Source of the DNA: Piezodorus guildinii
Lineage: Eukaryota > Arthropoda > Insecta > Hemiptera > Pentatomidae
Direction: 5' to 3'
Length of the DNA: 64,000 bases
NCBI GenBank assembly: GCA_023052935.1
Contig: CM041294.1
Span: forward strand, 25,934,641-25,998,640
Positions 1 to 12,582 of the stretch are shown one piece after another (position 1 is the stretch's first letter; every line of letters starts with the position of its first letter). A program made the translations under genes and the position numbers. Under the pieces are notes generated by a model. It did not search any database, was not told the DNA's origin, and was given only the letters and a program-made list of their open reading frames with translations.

Positions 1-764
1 CTAATATATCTAACGAAAGAAAAATTAACAAAGAATCTACCTAAAGCATGTATATAACCATATAAAGACCCCATTTCCCGACAAAACTGTTCAATATAAC
101 CGAGAAAAATAGGGGAAAAGGAAAGAACAAAATTGCATAAATAAATTCCACTTGAGAAAAATACTAAAGGATAAAAGGGAAACAACCCGAATCAAGGTTG
201 ACTGCAAGGTTGTGAACACGGCCATTGCAAAGAAATCGTTGGATATTAACATTATATCTAGAAATATATTTTAATTCCTTCTTGAAACAATATTATTAAT
301 AATAATATATTTTATTTATATAATAACCAAATCTGATACGGGCATCACGCAACTTTTACTCAACTACATGAAATAAATCTTATAGATTTCTCTATTAGAT
401 AATTATCAGATTGCTTCATAGTTTATATGATTGTACAAATTTCTTAATAATAGAAAAATTAAAGAAAACAATCAAAGGCACTGGAGAAGAACGCATTATA
501 AAAATTTAGCCTTAAACCTTTTTAGAATATTTCAATAAGGATGAAACGTAAGTAACATTAAAGTAAATCTATTATTACACTTAAATTGCTTATTAAATCA
601 AAATGGAAACAGCCGATTCCAAAGGAATGTCAAAAATGTGAGGTATTTAGTGGTATTTCCGGTTGATTTCAATTAAAAAGCAGCTTTAACATCCAAGGAA
701 ACATACAGGACTAAGGAAATTTTATATTTTTCTCCTTCAGTAAACTGCGGTATTGTCAGTGATC
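1..764. other. No gene seen
   Basis: AT-rich, no exon-like ORF on either strand. It may be intron of the ARID5-like gene. Confidence 0.5.
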
Positions 765-965
765 GTAAGACCCGTAGGTGGTCCTAGTTATGCCGTCCTT
801 CGGAGGGGACGTTAAAAGGTGTTCCGAACCTCTGGCACTCGTTAAAGACCCCTATCCTAATAAAACCTGGATACGCAAAATTTAGGGCTTCCACTGTAGC
901 ACCGTCCGATTAGCCAGAGTAGCATAAAGCGACGTTAAATAAATAAACAAACAAACAACAAACAG
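765..965 (+). mobile_element. SINE family 2, 5'-truncated copy
   Basis: Begins within the tRNA-related part and continues through ATGCCGTCCTTCGGAGGGGA, CCTATCCTAATAAAACC, TCCACTGTAGCACCGTCCGA and AGCGACGTTAAATAAATAAA to an AAACAAAC tail. Confidence 0.85.
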
Positions 966-1049
966 GATCAAGGAGAAATTAAATATTTTTGCGGAGTATA
1001 AAATCTCAATTCTGATAATGCATTAGAAATTGTCATTTCATTCTTATAT

Positions 1050-1221
1050 GCAGATGGCCCTAGAATTTTTTTTAAAGAAGTAAAAAATCCTTGGGCATGC
1101 CGTCCTTTGGAGATGTAAAATGGTGGCCCAGAGCCTGTGCGATTAAACCTGAATAGGAAATATTTAGTGCTCCCACTGTATCATCGTCCGATTAGCCACA
1201 GCAGCATGAATAAATAAACAG
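1050..1221 (+). mobile_element. SINE family 2, 5'-truncated and internally deleted copy
   Basis: Contains GGCCCTAGAATTTTTT, AAAAATCCTTGGGCATGCCG, GCCTGTGCGATTAAACC and TCATCGTCCGATTAGCC, then AATAAATAAACAG. About 100 bp from the preceding copy. Confidence 0.8.
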
Positions 1222-2989
1222 TCTTGAATGAATATTTTATATTATTTTTTGAATCACAAGAATAATAGAGAGCTGCTTCCCAAGGATATGCGGAACAATA
1301 TTAAAGGAGGTTATTGGAGAGGATTTTGAATTTTCGGTAATTGAATTATTCTGTCTTTAACTGCGGTTTCACAGTGTCTCAAAATTAGATTTCTAGAAGT
1401 CTTTGTTCAAACGGACTTATCATATCTGATTTCCCACGCCTAGAAAGTTAATGATACGGTTGCTTAATACTGAATGTGTGAGCAGTTATTTTATACACTT
1501 AAAACTCTTCAAGAGTAGTGTGATAAAATCCAGGAAATAGAAAGATTTTATTTGACTTAAGTTAAGTCCGAAGGTATAAAAATATTAAGAATTATTATTA
1601 CTTTTTGCGTTCTGATCTTGGACGTCAGCTAATCGAAAATAACAATGTTCAAATTATTGACATTGCAAAGGGCTTCCTTCAGAATCAACATTTCAACAAT
1701 AATGTAAGATGTAAACAATTTCTGAGATTAGCGATTAATTCATGCGATGAGGAGGAAGAAGTAAATGTTAAAAATAGGAAGGTACTTATACAAATAAGTA
1801 TATATTTTTTGTAAGTATCGAAATTAGGACCTTATTAAAAAAATACAAAAAAGTGATGTCAAAGCAAAAAAAAAGTACCATAGTTCAAAAAGAAAAGAAA
1901 AAAAAATGACACTTTATAATTTATAAATATAATAAAACACAATTATAATTTTAAAATATTACAGTAGTATTATTAGAAAATCGCTCATATTTATTGAGCG
2001 TTATAGAATCACATTGATGACTCTTTCTTTCTTATTTTTTAATAAATATTCAAAAATGTCACGATCACATTCATAAGAAATGAAAGATACAACCAATTTT
2101 ATGATTAGACCATATATTCATATTGTTATTGATATAAAAAAATTTGGACAATACTAATAGAAGATCAAACTGTATGCAAGTTTACATAAAAAGAAAACTA
2201 TAATGAGTGTTTATTTAGTATGTTTTAATTTATTTTGGAATTAATCAGTTTTTTAAAGAAATTAAGAAATAAAACAAAGGGACCTGCTCAAATTCAAGAT
2301 GTATGGCCACCGTGTGTATACCACATGCTTACTCTGTACACAATCAAACACTCATTGGTGGATTACAGTATGTTTATTTTTCAGGCTAATGTTGTTAAAA
2401 AGTGAAGTTAAAAAAAATCAATAAGAAAAAAAAAATCACTCCTATAACTTGTTTAAATAAAAAACAAAACAAAAAAAACACCACAATTATTACACAATAT
2501 TTTATTATTTCTAAATAAAAATATTAGGGTATAACTGTTTGTATAGCTGTTGATATGCAATTAAGTAATATGAAAAGCAATTTTTTACTTCAAAGGAAAA
2601 TGGCATATCACCACTGCTAATTTCAAAACGCTATATCTCTGCTAGTTCTGGACCAATTTCAACGATTTATTTTTTCATTTTGTAGAAAATCTAATCATCT
2701 ATGACATAGCACTAAGAGCAATGGTATTCATTAATGAGGAGAACCGGAATTTTTTTTTATTCATTATTCGGGTTCTACGCATCTTGAAACTTAAGCTCTA
2801 AAATTTTGAGGCAGGGAAGGGTAATGTTTTTTTGTTGGACGATTACAAAGGTTCATTATTGAAAATAATAAACCAAAATCTAAGAAAGAGGCGGAAATTC
2901 ATAAAATATATGAGAAAACACGTGCTAAGACCTGAACTGAAATCACATTTTATATTTTATGAATTTTTTTTTTTTTTTTTTATTTATAT
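1222..2989. other. No gene seen
   Basis: AT-rich. The 69-codon ORF at 1605-1814 and the 76-codon ORF at 2832-3062 have low-complexity composition and no recognisable motif; the latter overlaps a HINE-like copy. Confidence 0.5.
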
Positions 2990-3262
2990 AAAGAACAGTA
3001 ATATATCGTTGGAGAGAAAGATTTTAGAAAAAATATCTGATACACAAAGTTGTAAAAGGTAATATAAAGTGACGAATAATAAACTTATTACTGATCAACA
3101 ATTTAATGAATGTAGTAATATTATTTAATCTAAATAATATGTTTCCAACGAAAATGAATATACGTTTTATTAGAATCAACTTAAAATATTTTTATAATTG
3201 AAGTATATTTAATAGTTTTTAACGATCGAGGTAAGTGAAAGTAGTGTGTTGCCCGGACCAGA
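2990..3262 (-). mobile_element. HINE/DINE-1-like element, 5' part
   Basis: Reverse strand: TCTGGTCCGGGCAACACACT, ACTTTCACTTACCTCG, then the family interior (TTTTTTCTAAAATCTTTCTC, CAACGATATATTACTG). Truncated next to a T run. Confidence 0.65.
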
Positions 3263-3936
3263 TTTTTAACTTTGTCCTTAAATTTAAATATTAAATCTAG
3301 CACAAACAAAAAACATATTATGACCTTAAATAAATAATAAGAATGACCAGTAATATATTATATGTTGCAATAAGAAAATTTTAAAAAAAAACTTAGCTTA
3401 TAATTTTAGTTAATCTCTTCTTTATCCAACAATAATAAATATAAATGCATACATAATAAAAATAAAATAAACTGACGGGTTTATTTTAAATTATTCTAAA
3501 GCAAGGATGCGCAATACTATCAGAGCTATTTTTAGCGAGAGAAGTTTCTGCTTCATAATAACAATTAAAAAAATAAAGATTTTTTTTTTTTCTATCTACC
3601 TGTTTTTAAAAATTGGAATGGTCACATTAAGGGACAGTTAAACATTTTTAAAATTTATAATGAGGGCTCTAATCGTATTATTAGGAAACCACATCTACTG
3701 GAAAAAGGTTTCACGAAGTTATGTAAATATGACTAATATATAATGGCGAATAAATTACTATATCACTTTCAAATCAGTGCATACTTTATTTTCGAAGCTG
3801 ATCGATATTTTGAAAAGATAACTATGAGCTTTAGTTAACTCAAAATAATTATGGATTCATACAATATTATTTTACCGCCAGAAATTCTCCCGTGTGCATG
3901 CTTCGTCAATCGATTCGTTAAGCACTTAGAGAAAGT

Positions 3937-3985
3937 TTTTTTTTTTTTCATATTTTATTGAATTTTACAACTGTATTAACAACTT
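3937..3985 (-). mobile_element. LINE 3'-tail fragment
   Basis: A T run followed by TATTTTATTGAATTTTACAA matches the 3' end of the jockey-like copy at 12.6 kb (TCATTTATTGAAATTTACAA after a T run). Confidence 0.45.
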
Positions 3986-4925
3986 AGAGAAAGTAAAATG
4001 GAAATAATCTTCATATTAGTAAACTTTTTATTACGTCCTGATACACTCGTAAAGAGGAGATATTTTATCAAAATATGTAATTAAAATGTCTACTAAATGG
4101 TGAATCTAAATTTATAAAAAAAAAAAAGACTCCATGATTCCTTAAAAAGAGTAAAAAAAAACTAAAATTATAATTAAAATAAACTCGAAGATAATTGACA
4201 AGCTAGTATAATAAAAATAATTATAAATATTATGACTTAAATTTGATCACTCAATCTTCTGTAAACAACCACAATTTAAGGTTAAATTAAAATTATCAAG
4301 ATGATAAGAAAAAAGGTTATTATTTTTCAAAAATTCACATAGTATTCACTCAACTCTCTAATTTTTAATTTCTTCCATAAAAACAAATATGAATAAATAA
4401 ATTTATTTAGTAAATTTTATAATCATCATTACTTTGAGTATTTAAGGAAATTATTATTAGACCAAATATCCCGTAAAGGAAAACTTCAGATAACACTTTT
4501 TTTTTCTTCAACGATAAAATACTGGCAAAGAAGCATATTTAAGAGATAAGTTAATCGTTCCATAATCATTTTAATAAAACCATTTAATCAAATGCCAAGC
4601 ACGTGTGTTATCAGTGTCAATACCGATATAATATAATGAAAGCAATAGACAACGATAAAATAAGTGTTTTTAAAACTTTATGTCTTGTCAATTTTCTATT
4701 AGTATAGTTAAATATTAATTTAAAACTAGATTGTCAATATCACATAGAATATTATAACTAAAGTCCATTGTATTGACTATTATTTTAAGGAAATTTCATA
4801 GCTAAATGTATTAGTATTTTAGATATTAATATATAGATAGGTAATACCTATACACATTTAAAAAATAAGATAACCTTAAAAAAATAAAAATGGTCATAAA
4901 GCGCGATTGATGTTATATTTAACAA

Positions 4926-4950
4926 GGATTAATTAATTAATTAATTAAAT
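4926..4950. repeat. (AATT)n microsatellite
   Basis: Five to six tandem AATT units around 4928-4948. Confidence 0.8.
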
Positions 4951-5193
4951 TAAAAGTGAGTTGTGCTACCTACAAACTCAAAAATATCAATAGAATAATT
5001 ATAAAATTTATTTTCAACAATGTACCTTGAATACAAAACCTCCATTATTGTTATGCGAGGGTTGATTCATTTATCCAATTGATTAGTTAATTTAGAGAAT
5101 ATATAATTGATTTTTTGATAATTTGAATAATCTTCATTATTTTCATATTTAAAAAAATAAGTATTAATAATATAGTATGCTTTTAATTATGTT

Positions 5194-5514
5194 GGGGAGC
5201 GGCGTGGTCTAGTGGATAGAGCACTAGTCTGCTGTGCTCCGGGCCCTGGGTTCGAATCCCGCCTGTGGCAGAATATTATTTATTCTGTTAATTCAGTCGG
5301 GGGGCGACCCTAGGGTATGGAGACCCTCCTGGGGGCAGACCCAGCCTCTATAAAGTGGGTACCCAAATTAATTGGGGAAAAACCTGGCGGCTGAGCTTGA
5401 TTAAGGCCTAATCACCTCATTGCACTGCCGTTGGCCTAGAAACAGTACGAATCTCTATATGTACTGAGCCCAAGACCCTTCATGGGTTGTTGTGGTACAG
5501 GTTTTTTTTTTTTT
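5194..5514 (+). mobile_element. tRNA-derived SINE, family 1, full-length with TSD
   Basis: The tRNA-like head has a box A-type TGGTCTAGTGG and a perfect box B GGTTCGAATCC. A 200-bp body (ACCCAGCCTCTATAAAGTGG, GGCTGAGCTTG, CACCTCATTGCA) and a T-rich tail follow. It is bounded by a perfect 13-bp duplication, TTTTAATTATGTT (5181-5193 and 5515-5527). Pol III transcription and LINE-mediated retroposition are the usual biology of such elements. Intact boxes and TSD suggest a fairly recent insertion. Confidence 0.88.
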
Positions 5515-5527
5515 TTTTAATTATGTT

Positions 5528-7254
5528 ACCTCTTCACATAAAAAGTAAAACTGACTAATGATTTTGTAAGGCAAGTATTTACATAATATGATTTAGAACT
5601 TGGAGTTATCGTCGAGTTAGAAATTAACTCTCAGAGGGGCATGAGTTTTAATTCTAAAAATAACCTAATTATATTTGGCTTTATTTCAAGTTTTTCCCTT
5701 GTTTATTATATTAACAAATACATTTGTCCGAAGTATTTATAAATAAACGGTAGTTACTGATAATAATTATACCATATTAAATCTACTTAATGTTTCTCAT
5801 GCGGAATCTAATCATTCACGATAGAAGAAATTTTGTCTTTACAATTTCTCTAATCATTAATGAATATCATATTTATTAATCTCATTCCCATTAATGGTAA
5901 AACAAAATGGAGTCTCATTCCTTCTGGTAAGAAAGAAAGAATAGAATAGCAACAAAGAGAAAGTATTTTTAAGCATTATATAAATATTCAAAAGGTAACA
6001 ACTACTTAACCCCGTTAAAAAATTAATATATTTGAAAATGAATTTATTTATTTCAAACAAAAATAAAATTATCTTAGCTGAGCAGTCGTTACATTGTCTT
6101 GTCATGATTAGCAGATGAGTTGAAAGAAGTTGCAAGTGGCCACTAAATTGTTGTCTTAACACTTAACTAAAATGTTACAGCTTTTATTACCTTTTTGAAT
6201 TATTTAGTAAACTTGTACATGAAAAATATGGGCAATATTATAATAAAATTTAATTAACATGTCATTCAATAATCACAATATTTTTTAATTTATTTAATTA
6301 ATATTTAATTACTGTGGCCGCTTAATAAATACAAAATAAATTATGAGATATTGTAAAATGAGATCATGGACTTAAGAAGAGTAAGGTAATCGCGTTTTTC
6401 TTTTACGATAAAAATGATAAAAATAGTAGCCAGCAGCCGCCAGAACAATCTCCTGATTAAAGACTAATGTTACAATCAGTGTTGCCACCCGTCTTTAAAC
6501 ACTATTATTTGTTCGAATAAATAAGTTTTAAAAGTAAGAACTATTATGAATACGCTGTTATGCAATCATTACATTTACATAACAATATGTAATATCACAT
6601 GAAATCGTTATTATTATTATTTAAACGAAATTATCTAATTAATCTATTATCTAATAATAATTTGTGATAATAATAAATTATCTAATTAAACAATTAAAAA
6701 CTAACTTGGAGAGACACCTGTTTTCTATAAATAAGAACGGTTTTAAATATCCCTTTATTATTATTATTAAAATTATAAAATTAAAATTTAGTTTATAAAT
6801 TAAGTTATAAAAAATATTGTCTACATTTTATAAAAAATATTAATAAATTACAACTTGTAATTCAATAAACGAAAATTTTAGATATTTTAATTATCGAATA
6901 ACATTGAATAAAATATAATGAAGATTTAATAATTACAGTAATCAGCCACTGCCAGTCTATTGCAGCCAGTGTTGACAATTAAGCAAAATATATTTTCTAC
7001 ATTACATAATTCATTGAAAAATGTATTGTAACTATAGAAAATTATGAAGAACATATTTATTAATAAATAATTGTATTTTATTTAATTACGTATTCCACAC
7101 ATTGACATATTTATAATAATAGATGACATATTAAACCATTATTTTTATTCTCTTTTAATGAAATGAGAGTTTTTCTCAATTAAATATTATAAATTGAAAA
7201 ATAAACCATAAAAAATATTAAATATTTAATAAATCTTTAATTAAAATTCTGGCG
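5528..7254. other. No gene seen
   Basis: AT-rich. The 101-codon minus ORF at 5857-6162 has no family signature and no splice context. Confidence 0.5.
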
Positions 7255-7475
7255 GTGCGAATAAGATGGGAGTGGGGTATTATTTTAAGAAATTACTATC
7301 TGAAAGGGGAAGGGTGCAGGAATGGGCCTTCCGTTGCCATAGCGATTTAGAACTTGCATTCCGAAGAGGAGGGGTGGGGGAAGAGATTTTTCCCCGCCTT
7401 CACAAAACTGTATTAACCTGTAATCCAATTGCTCCTCTATCGCTGTTTTCCCTGTAGCCCGCCTATTCCGCTCGT
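7255..7475. other. GC-rich island with X-box-like site
   Basis: About 200 bp of distinctly higher GC in AT-rich DNA. It holds GTTGCCATAGCGAT (7333-7346), close to the RFX X-box palindrome, and GGGGTGGGGG. Could be an enhancer or a distal promoter of the ARID5-like gene, in whose probable first intron it lies. No coding evidence; the 63-codon ORF here looks accidental. Confidence 0.3.
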
Positions 7476-7881
7476 TTAATTAAATTTAATTATTTTAACA
7501 TGTAAAATAATAAAAAAAATTTAACGGGTATATACCCACGAGACATTGTGTTTTATTATCGATTACCTCATGATGCACGCATAATGCATTGGAAAAGATC
7601 CTTCCTTGCGTTGAGTGAATGAGAGTTTGAGTGCAATTGTTCATTAGAGCTACTTTTCAATTACCACTCATTCACCAGTCAGTTAAATTTAATATTTCAT
7701 AACAATATGTGATGAATTAAATAAATATTTAGATAAAATTATAAGTACTTCATTTCTCCTCAAAGAAGAATAAAATAAGTTAAAACAGATAATTTTTAAT
7801 CTGATTCAAAATTAAAACTAAATATAGAATTAAAATTAAAAACATATATAATTATTAACGCGTTAATTTAATTAGAAAAAT

Positions 7882-7945
7882 AGTTCCGTTCAATTAGCCA
7901 CAGTAGCATAGAATGACGTTAAATGAAAAAAAAAAAAAAAAAAAT
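7882..7945 (+). mobile_element. SINE family 2, 3'-end fragment
   Basis: GTTCAATTAGCCACAGTAGC then ATAGAATGACGTTAAATG and a pure A run: only the last 60 bp of the family. Confidence 0.6.
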
Positions 7946-8544
7946 AGTAAATGGTGCATAATAAATAATTGTGAAATATTTCAACAAGCGTAGATAATTT
8001 CACAATCAATAAAATCTATTAATAACCATCATACGACGCCCCATAATTTAAAATTTAATTAAATTTCTATTTTTTGTAAATAAATTGTGAAATGTAATAA
8101 TTGATGAACTAAAATATAAATTACCGTCAATTAGCCCACGCAATATAAATGACTACAAATGTAATTACATTCATAATTTTAAAAATAAATTTTATAATTA
8201 CCAAAATAAATTAAACCTTCATTATTCTAATAGAAAAATAAATTGATATCCAATGGATTAAATAATAATCCTAATTACCTAAATAAAAGTTTTTTTTTTA
8301 AATATTAATTTATTTATAGTAAATATGGAAGTTTTCTTTTCCAGTAGGTGGAGGGGGAAGAAAGGGAAAATCATTACTTCTCGACGTTATTTATATACGT
8401 TGATTATTTTTCTTAATTTGCAATGCATAAAAAAAATTTCAATTAAAATGCGTACTTTCAATTTTTAATTAAATTGGTAAAACATGACGATTTATAATTT
8501 GATTCGGTAAGATTATTAATAAGCAATATTTGTAGACAGGCCTG

Positions 8545-8765
8545 GTAATGAAAAATACAACACTTTCACAAAGGCTAGGGGCTGAGTGGAAAAAACCGGC
8601 CTAGTCCTACCTAAATATTTAACCGTTCCTCAAAACTGTCTTCGCGGACGAGGATATCGCCGCGGTAGACCCAAGGATAACAAGTTCGTTTTCCGTGCGA
8701 AACCACAGGTGTCAACCCATCTAGAAGCATTTTTAATTATTTTTCAATCACCAACTGGGCTTAAC
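8545..8765. other. CpG-rich block in the first intron of the ARID5-like gene
   Basis: CGCGGACGAGGATATCGCCG stands out from the AT-rich surroundings. A plus-strand ORF (8586-8771) includes RGRGYRRGRPKDNK, which contains an AT-hook-like GRP. It has no recognisable family and may be chance. Regulatory element, exon or old insertion cannot be told apart here. Confidence 0.25.
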
Positions 8766-8829
8766 TACTAACAAGGGTTTATTATGACTACCATAACATT
8801 CATTTAATAGGGAAAAAATAAAATCTTAC

Positions 8830-9099
8830 CTCTCCGTGTATGTCCGTTCTTCCATCAGGTGTGTTTTCCGGCAGGATGTACAACCTCAGGCTGGCGAGTG
8901 TCTGCTCACTGTTTTTATCTTCCCACAACAACTGCAGCTCCCCGATGCTGATCAGATCCGAATCTGTCCATAATTTGACAAAGAAAAATTCACTTAAGGC
9001 TAAAATGTTTGTCTTTCCATTTTTATTATACTTCAAAGCCTTATAGAACTTATAAGGACCATGCTCTCCGCACGGGGCACCGATCAATTTATAATCCAT
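8830..9099 (-). CDS. First coding exon of an ARID5-like (ARID5A/5B) gene, partial
   Basis: An open exon of exactly 90 codons ends at a consensus donor (GAG/GTAAGA), phase 0. It resembles the conserved N-terminus of ARID5A/ARID5B: GAPCGEHGPYKFYKA near residue 7, FFFVKLW, IGELQLLWED and YILPENTPDGR in the same order and spacing as the vertebrate proteins, up to the HGE boundary. ARID5 proteins are AT-rich-DNA-binding transcription/chromatin regulators acting in the nucleus; this N-terminal part precedes the ARID domain. I found no further exon between here and position 1, so the rest probably lies beyond the left edge after a long intron. The start is the first ATG, preceded by stops and AT-rich leader. 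The similarity comes from memory of the family, not a search. Confidence 0.85.
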
Positions 9100-9219
9100 A
9101 ATAAATTATAATTTGACACCCGATAAAATTGACAAAAAAAAAAATTTTTTTAAACTAAAATAAAATAGTAAAAAAAAATAATTGACAGGCAATTATTTTT
9201 TAATGACATCCTCGAGGGC

Positions 9220-9700
9220 AGAATCATATACCACCACCGACATAATGAGAAGGCGGCATAAATTTATTTTGAGATGGAAGGGTCATAATATCGAAATTAA
9301 AATATTTCGATAACGGAATAGAGTAAAAATATGGTGTTTTCACAGAACAATCGAGAATCAGTCAATAAACAAGTGTGCAAAATTTGGTTAAAAAACTCGC
9401 CCGTGAACCCCGAAAATTTTGAGAAAAACGAGAGAGCGGTAGAATAGCACGCCACAAGCACATCCACTTTGTATTTACTCTAATTATATGACGTCACCGA
9501 TACTGCTCCATACCCATAATGCTTTGAAGCAAAACGAGGAGTAGAGTGGGGATGAACCCAATGGCCATCTTTACCACTTATTGCCTATTTAATTCTATTT
9601 AAGTGTCGTTCGCAGTTAAACTGATGTGCTACTCTTATATAGTGTTGTGATTACCAAAGTGTACAGTTTGTTTGCAATATGAGTGGAGCATTTAGTGAAA
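9220..9700. promoter_or_regulatory. Likely promoter upstream of the ARID5-like gene, possibly bidirectional
   Basis: Less AT-rich than its flanks. It contains a perfect palindromic CRE (TGACGTCA, 9489-9496) and a YY1-type site (AAGATGGC on the minus strand, about 9560-9572), 120-470 bp upstream of the ARID5-like start codon. On the plus side a short ORF begins at 9680, which would fit divergent transcription. Site matches are by eye; no start-site data. Confidence 0.45.
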
Positions 9701-9814
9701 AAGCATCTTTTACCATAGGTTTGACTAACCTTTCAGGCAGCCCAGGTTTACTCATTTCTAATTCCATTATTGTTGACTTATTTTCTGAAACCATTTATTT
9801 TAATCTTTTTTAAA
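9680..9814 (+). CDS. Short plus-strand ORF, candidate first coding exon of a divergent gene
   Basis: ATG at 9680 opens a 44-codon frame beginning MSGAFSEKASFTIG. Possible donors lie inside it (ATAG/GTTTGA, CCCAG/GTTTAC), so only about the first 14-23 codons might be coding. It sits just downstream of a CRE/YY1-bearing block. I do not recognise the peptide and found no convincing downstream exon. It could equally be a chance ORF. Confidence 0.22.
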
Positions 9815-12582
9815 ATGTTTTTAACTCCCTTAAGTTCAACCTGGGTATTATTATTTTATTTAAAGCATCATAATTATAACAAAACACTCCACCTTTTTTT
9901 CTTCAACCTTTCTGTCAATTAATTTTAATAGTTTCTTAATAGTTATAGGTTCTTATACCTAACTTTTGATTCCATTTTTAATGTACATTGTTCACTTAAT
10001 ATAGATTTTTTTTTTTAGAAGGGTAATGACTAGTATAGTTACTATTTATCCTTATTCCTGCCGCTGATAAACTTTTGATTTGTACATTTATTTTTTTTAA
10101 ATATTTATGTTATTCTTTATTTATGTAAATAAAAACTATGTTTAAGAAAGTGATATTTCTTTGTGGTCAATCTTTAAATCTGAATGTTCCTTAGTTGTTT
10201 TCCATATATATTTGGATTGTGTAGTTTATCTTCCTCTAGTGTTTATTGTGTTTTTCTAAATAGAATCATCAGTTTCAATAATATAATCTTGTTAAAGACT
10301 TTATTATTAAAATAAATAGTTTTCGTGTATTTGGATAGCTTATTATGCATATTGTCCAAAACAGTTTTTTGAAAGATAACTTTGTTTAACATTATTTGGG
10401 GTCTTACTAGACTAAACAGAAAAAGTAATAATTCTGTACAAAATTGTATTTATTCAAAAAATTTTAGTTGATTAATACTTGCTTGATTCTTTGTGAAAAT
10501 GGTGTTTACGAGAAACTTTTTTGTATTCATTAATTTCTCATAATGCATTTTCAAAAGCAATTATTTTCCTTAAGTACGATTTGATTTGTGCCTAGACAAG
10601 TCATATTGTGTTGAATTCTTAATTGTAGAGCATAATGTTGTTTTCATGCATTGAGGTTAGTTATAAAACAAGAAAACAACAAAGGTGAGACATAAATAAT
10701 CTGTGCCGCAGATTACATTGATCATTATTCAGGATAATTTATTTAAAAGAAATGTTCCGATTTTTTGCCTAAATATAATAACGTTTTGCGTTTCATTATA
10801 TTGCTGCATTACATTGAATTTTAATCAGATTGTTCGACTTCACTTTTCCTTATTCCACTAATTAAAATATATTCTAATTATAAAGATTAATTTATTTAAA
10901 ATTTATTCCTAGAGAAATAAAACTTTAGCAAATATCCAAGTATTGATTTTGCAGCCATGATTATTTTTTTTATGCATATTTTATACAGAAAGTTATGTAA
11001 TAAATGCACATTTCCATATAACATTTCAGTTTTTAATTTTATATTAATTATTGCAATTAATATTTTTTCTATTTAGTAACGATACTTGAGGTATTCAATC
11101 AGTAAACATTTTTAAATTTAATGAACGGGCAAACAGTTTGCTTATTATCTAACCAAATAAGTATCATTTAACTATTAATGTCTGTATCAGGTTTTATTTC
11201 AAAAAGCTTTGTGTAGCAGTATTTTTGTATTTTATTTGTGTTAAGTTAAAAATGTTAAACTCTTTTTATATATAACTAGAATAAATTATGATACTATCTG
11301 AAAAAGCACTTTATATGTATTTTTTAAATAATAAATTGTTTAAAGTATCTCCTTTTTTTAATTCCTGCCAATCACTTAAAAATAAATTAATACTACTACT
11401 AATAATAATAAAGAAATTCTTAAAAAAATTCTCTGGACTTCATTATTTTTTTAATTCTTAAGCTTTATTGACAAATAGGAAATTAAGTAATGTTTTACAG
11501 TAAGGTAAGTATGAGCTGAAGAAGAAGAAAAATAAATTTTATTCAGGAACCCTCTGTCCCCCAAGAATAACAATAAAGTACAAAACTGAGTATTATGTCT
11601 GGCATAAAAATAAAAACAAACTAAAAGTTCTACTTATATTATTTATAAAAATAGTAAATATGATTGCATAAAAATAGTTAATACGATTGCTTGAACGACA
11701 TATGACTACTACTTGCATTATTTATAGAGTAGTAAAAGCAATAGTACATTTGTGTATGACTATATAATACTGAACACGTGCATGCAGAAATACTATAATT
11801 GAAGCTCACACTGATATCATAAAGTCATTGAAAGAAAAGTTTTTTTTTTAACTTGAAATATGACTATTATTCTTAATTTTGTATACAATTATTTGGATAT
11901 ATTATACAAAATTCGGAAGATTGATTACTGAGGAGATGATGGAGTTGCTTATTATAGTATTGACAATTATTTTATTTCCAATTGATATTTTTTAAAAATC
12001 TTCATAAGAACATTTTGCATGTGATATTTCATATGATACAGGATCTTCATAATGTGATAATGTGAAAATTATCAAACTACACAAAATAACAATATCAAAA
12101 TATATTACATTTTTTTTTGTTTTGTATTACTGTATTCGCTACTGTCCTTTATAATCTTATTTGTCTTAAAGAAAATTTATAATGGAACACTTGTTAGTGC
12201 TATCATGAAATCCGGGATGTTCGTCTGATGACTGTCAAGGATAGTGACTTCTTTGAAGTATTATCTCACGTTAACTCTAATGGACACTTATAGAATTAAC
12301 TAGGAAAAATTAGTTTATTATTACCCATGATTTGTATCACTTCAAACAATACACACATGTTCACCGCTTCTATGAATCTGTTAACTTAATTTTTAACATT
12401 AAGAAAGTAGTATTGAGTCAACAAGTTTTACATTTTTATAGGTGAAAATAATGCATTAAAAAAAAAAAAAAAATACAGATAGGACTTTATTTTCTTATGC
12501 GATGAAGCTCAGTCATTACGCCTATAACTTTAATTCTAATTCACTTTTCCATCAACCAGACCATCATGGTATGTATATAAAT
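9815..12582. other. No gene seen
   Basis: T-rich on plus, consistent with intron or transcribed non-coding sequence of a plus-strand gene starting near 9680, but no exon can be supported. An open stretch at 12480-12568 ending in CATG/GTATGT (reads SYAMKLSHYAYNFNSN) is the only exon-like piece and lacks a good acceptor. Confidence 0.35.

Larger units (their letters stand above)
3263..5180. other. No gene seen
   Basis: AT-rich with poly-A/T runs, a LINE tail fragment at 3937 and an AATT microsatellite at 4926. Nothing coding. Confidence 0.5.

Noticed and set aside
5194..5275. Possible functional tRNA gene
   Set aside because: Boxes A and B are good, but a SINE body, T/A tail and TSD follow, other copies share the body, and the acceptor stem is not convincing.
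8840..9046. 68-codon plus-strand ORF
   Set aside because: It is the antisense shadow of the ARID5-like exon, which has family similarity and a clean donor.
12480..12568. Plus-strand exon candidate ending CATG/GTATGT
   Set aside because: Open in one frame with a good donor, but the upstream side is a long A run rather than a pyrimidine tract and the peptide is not recognised.
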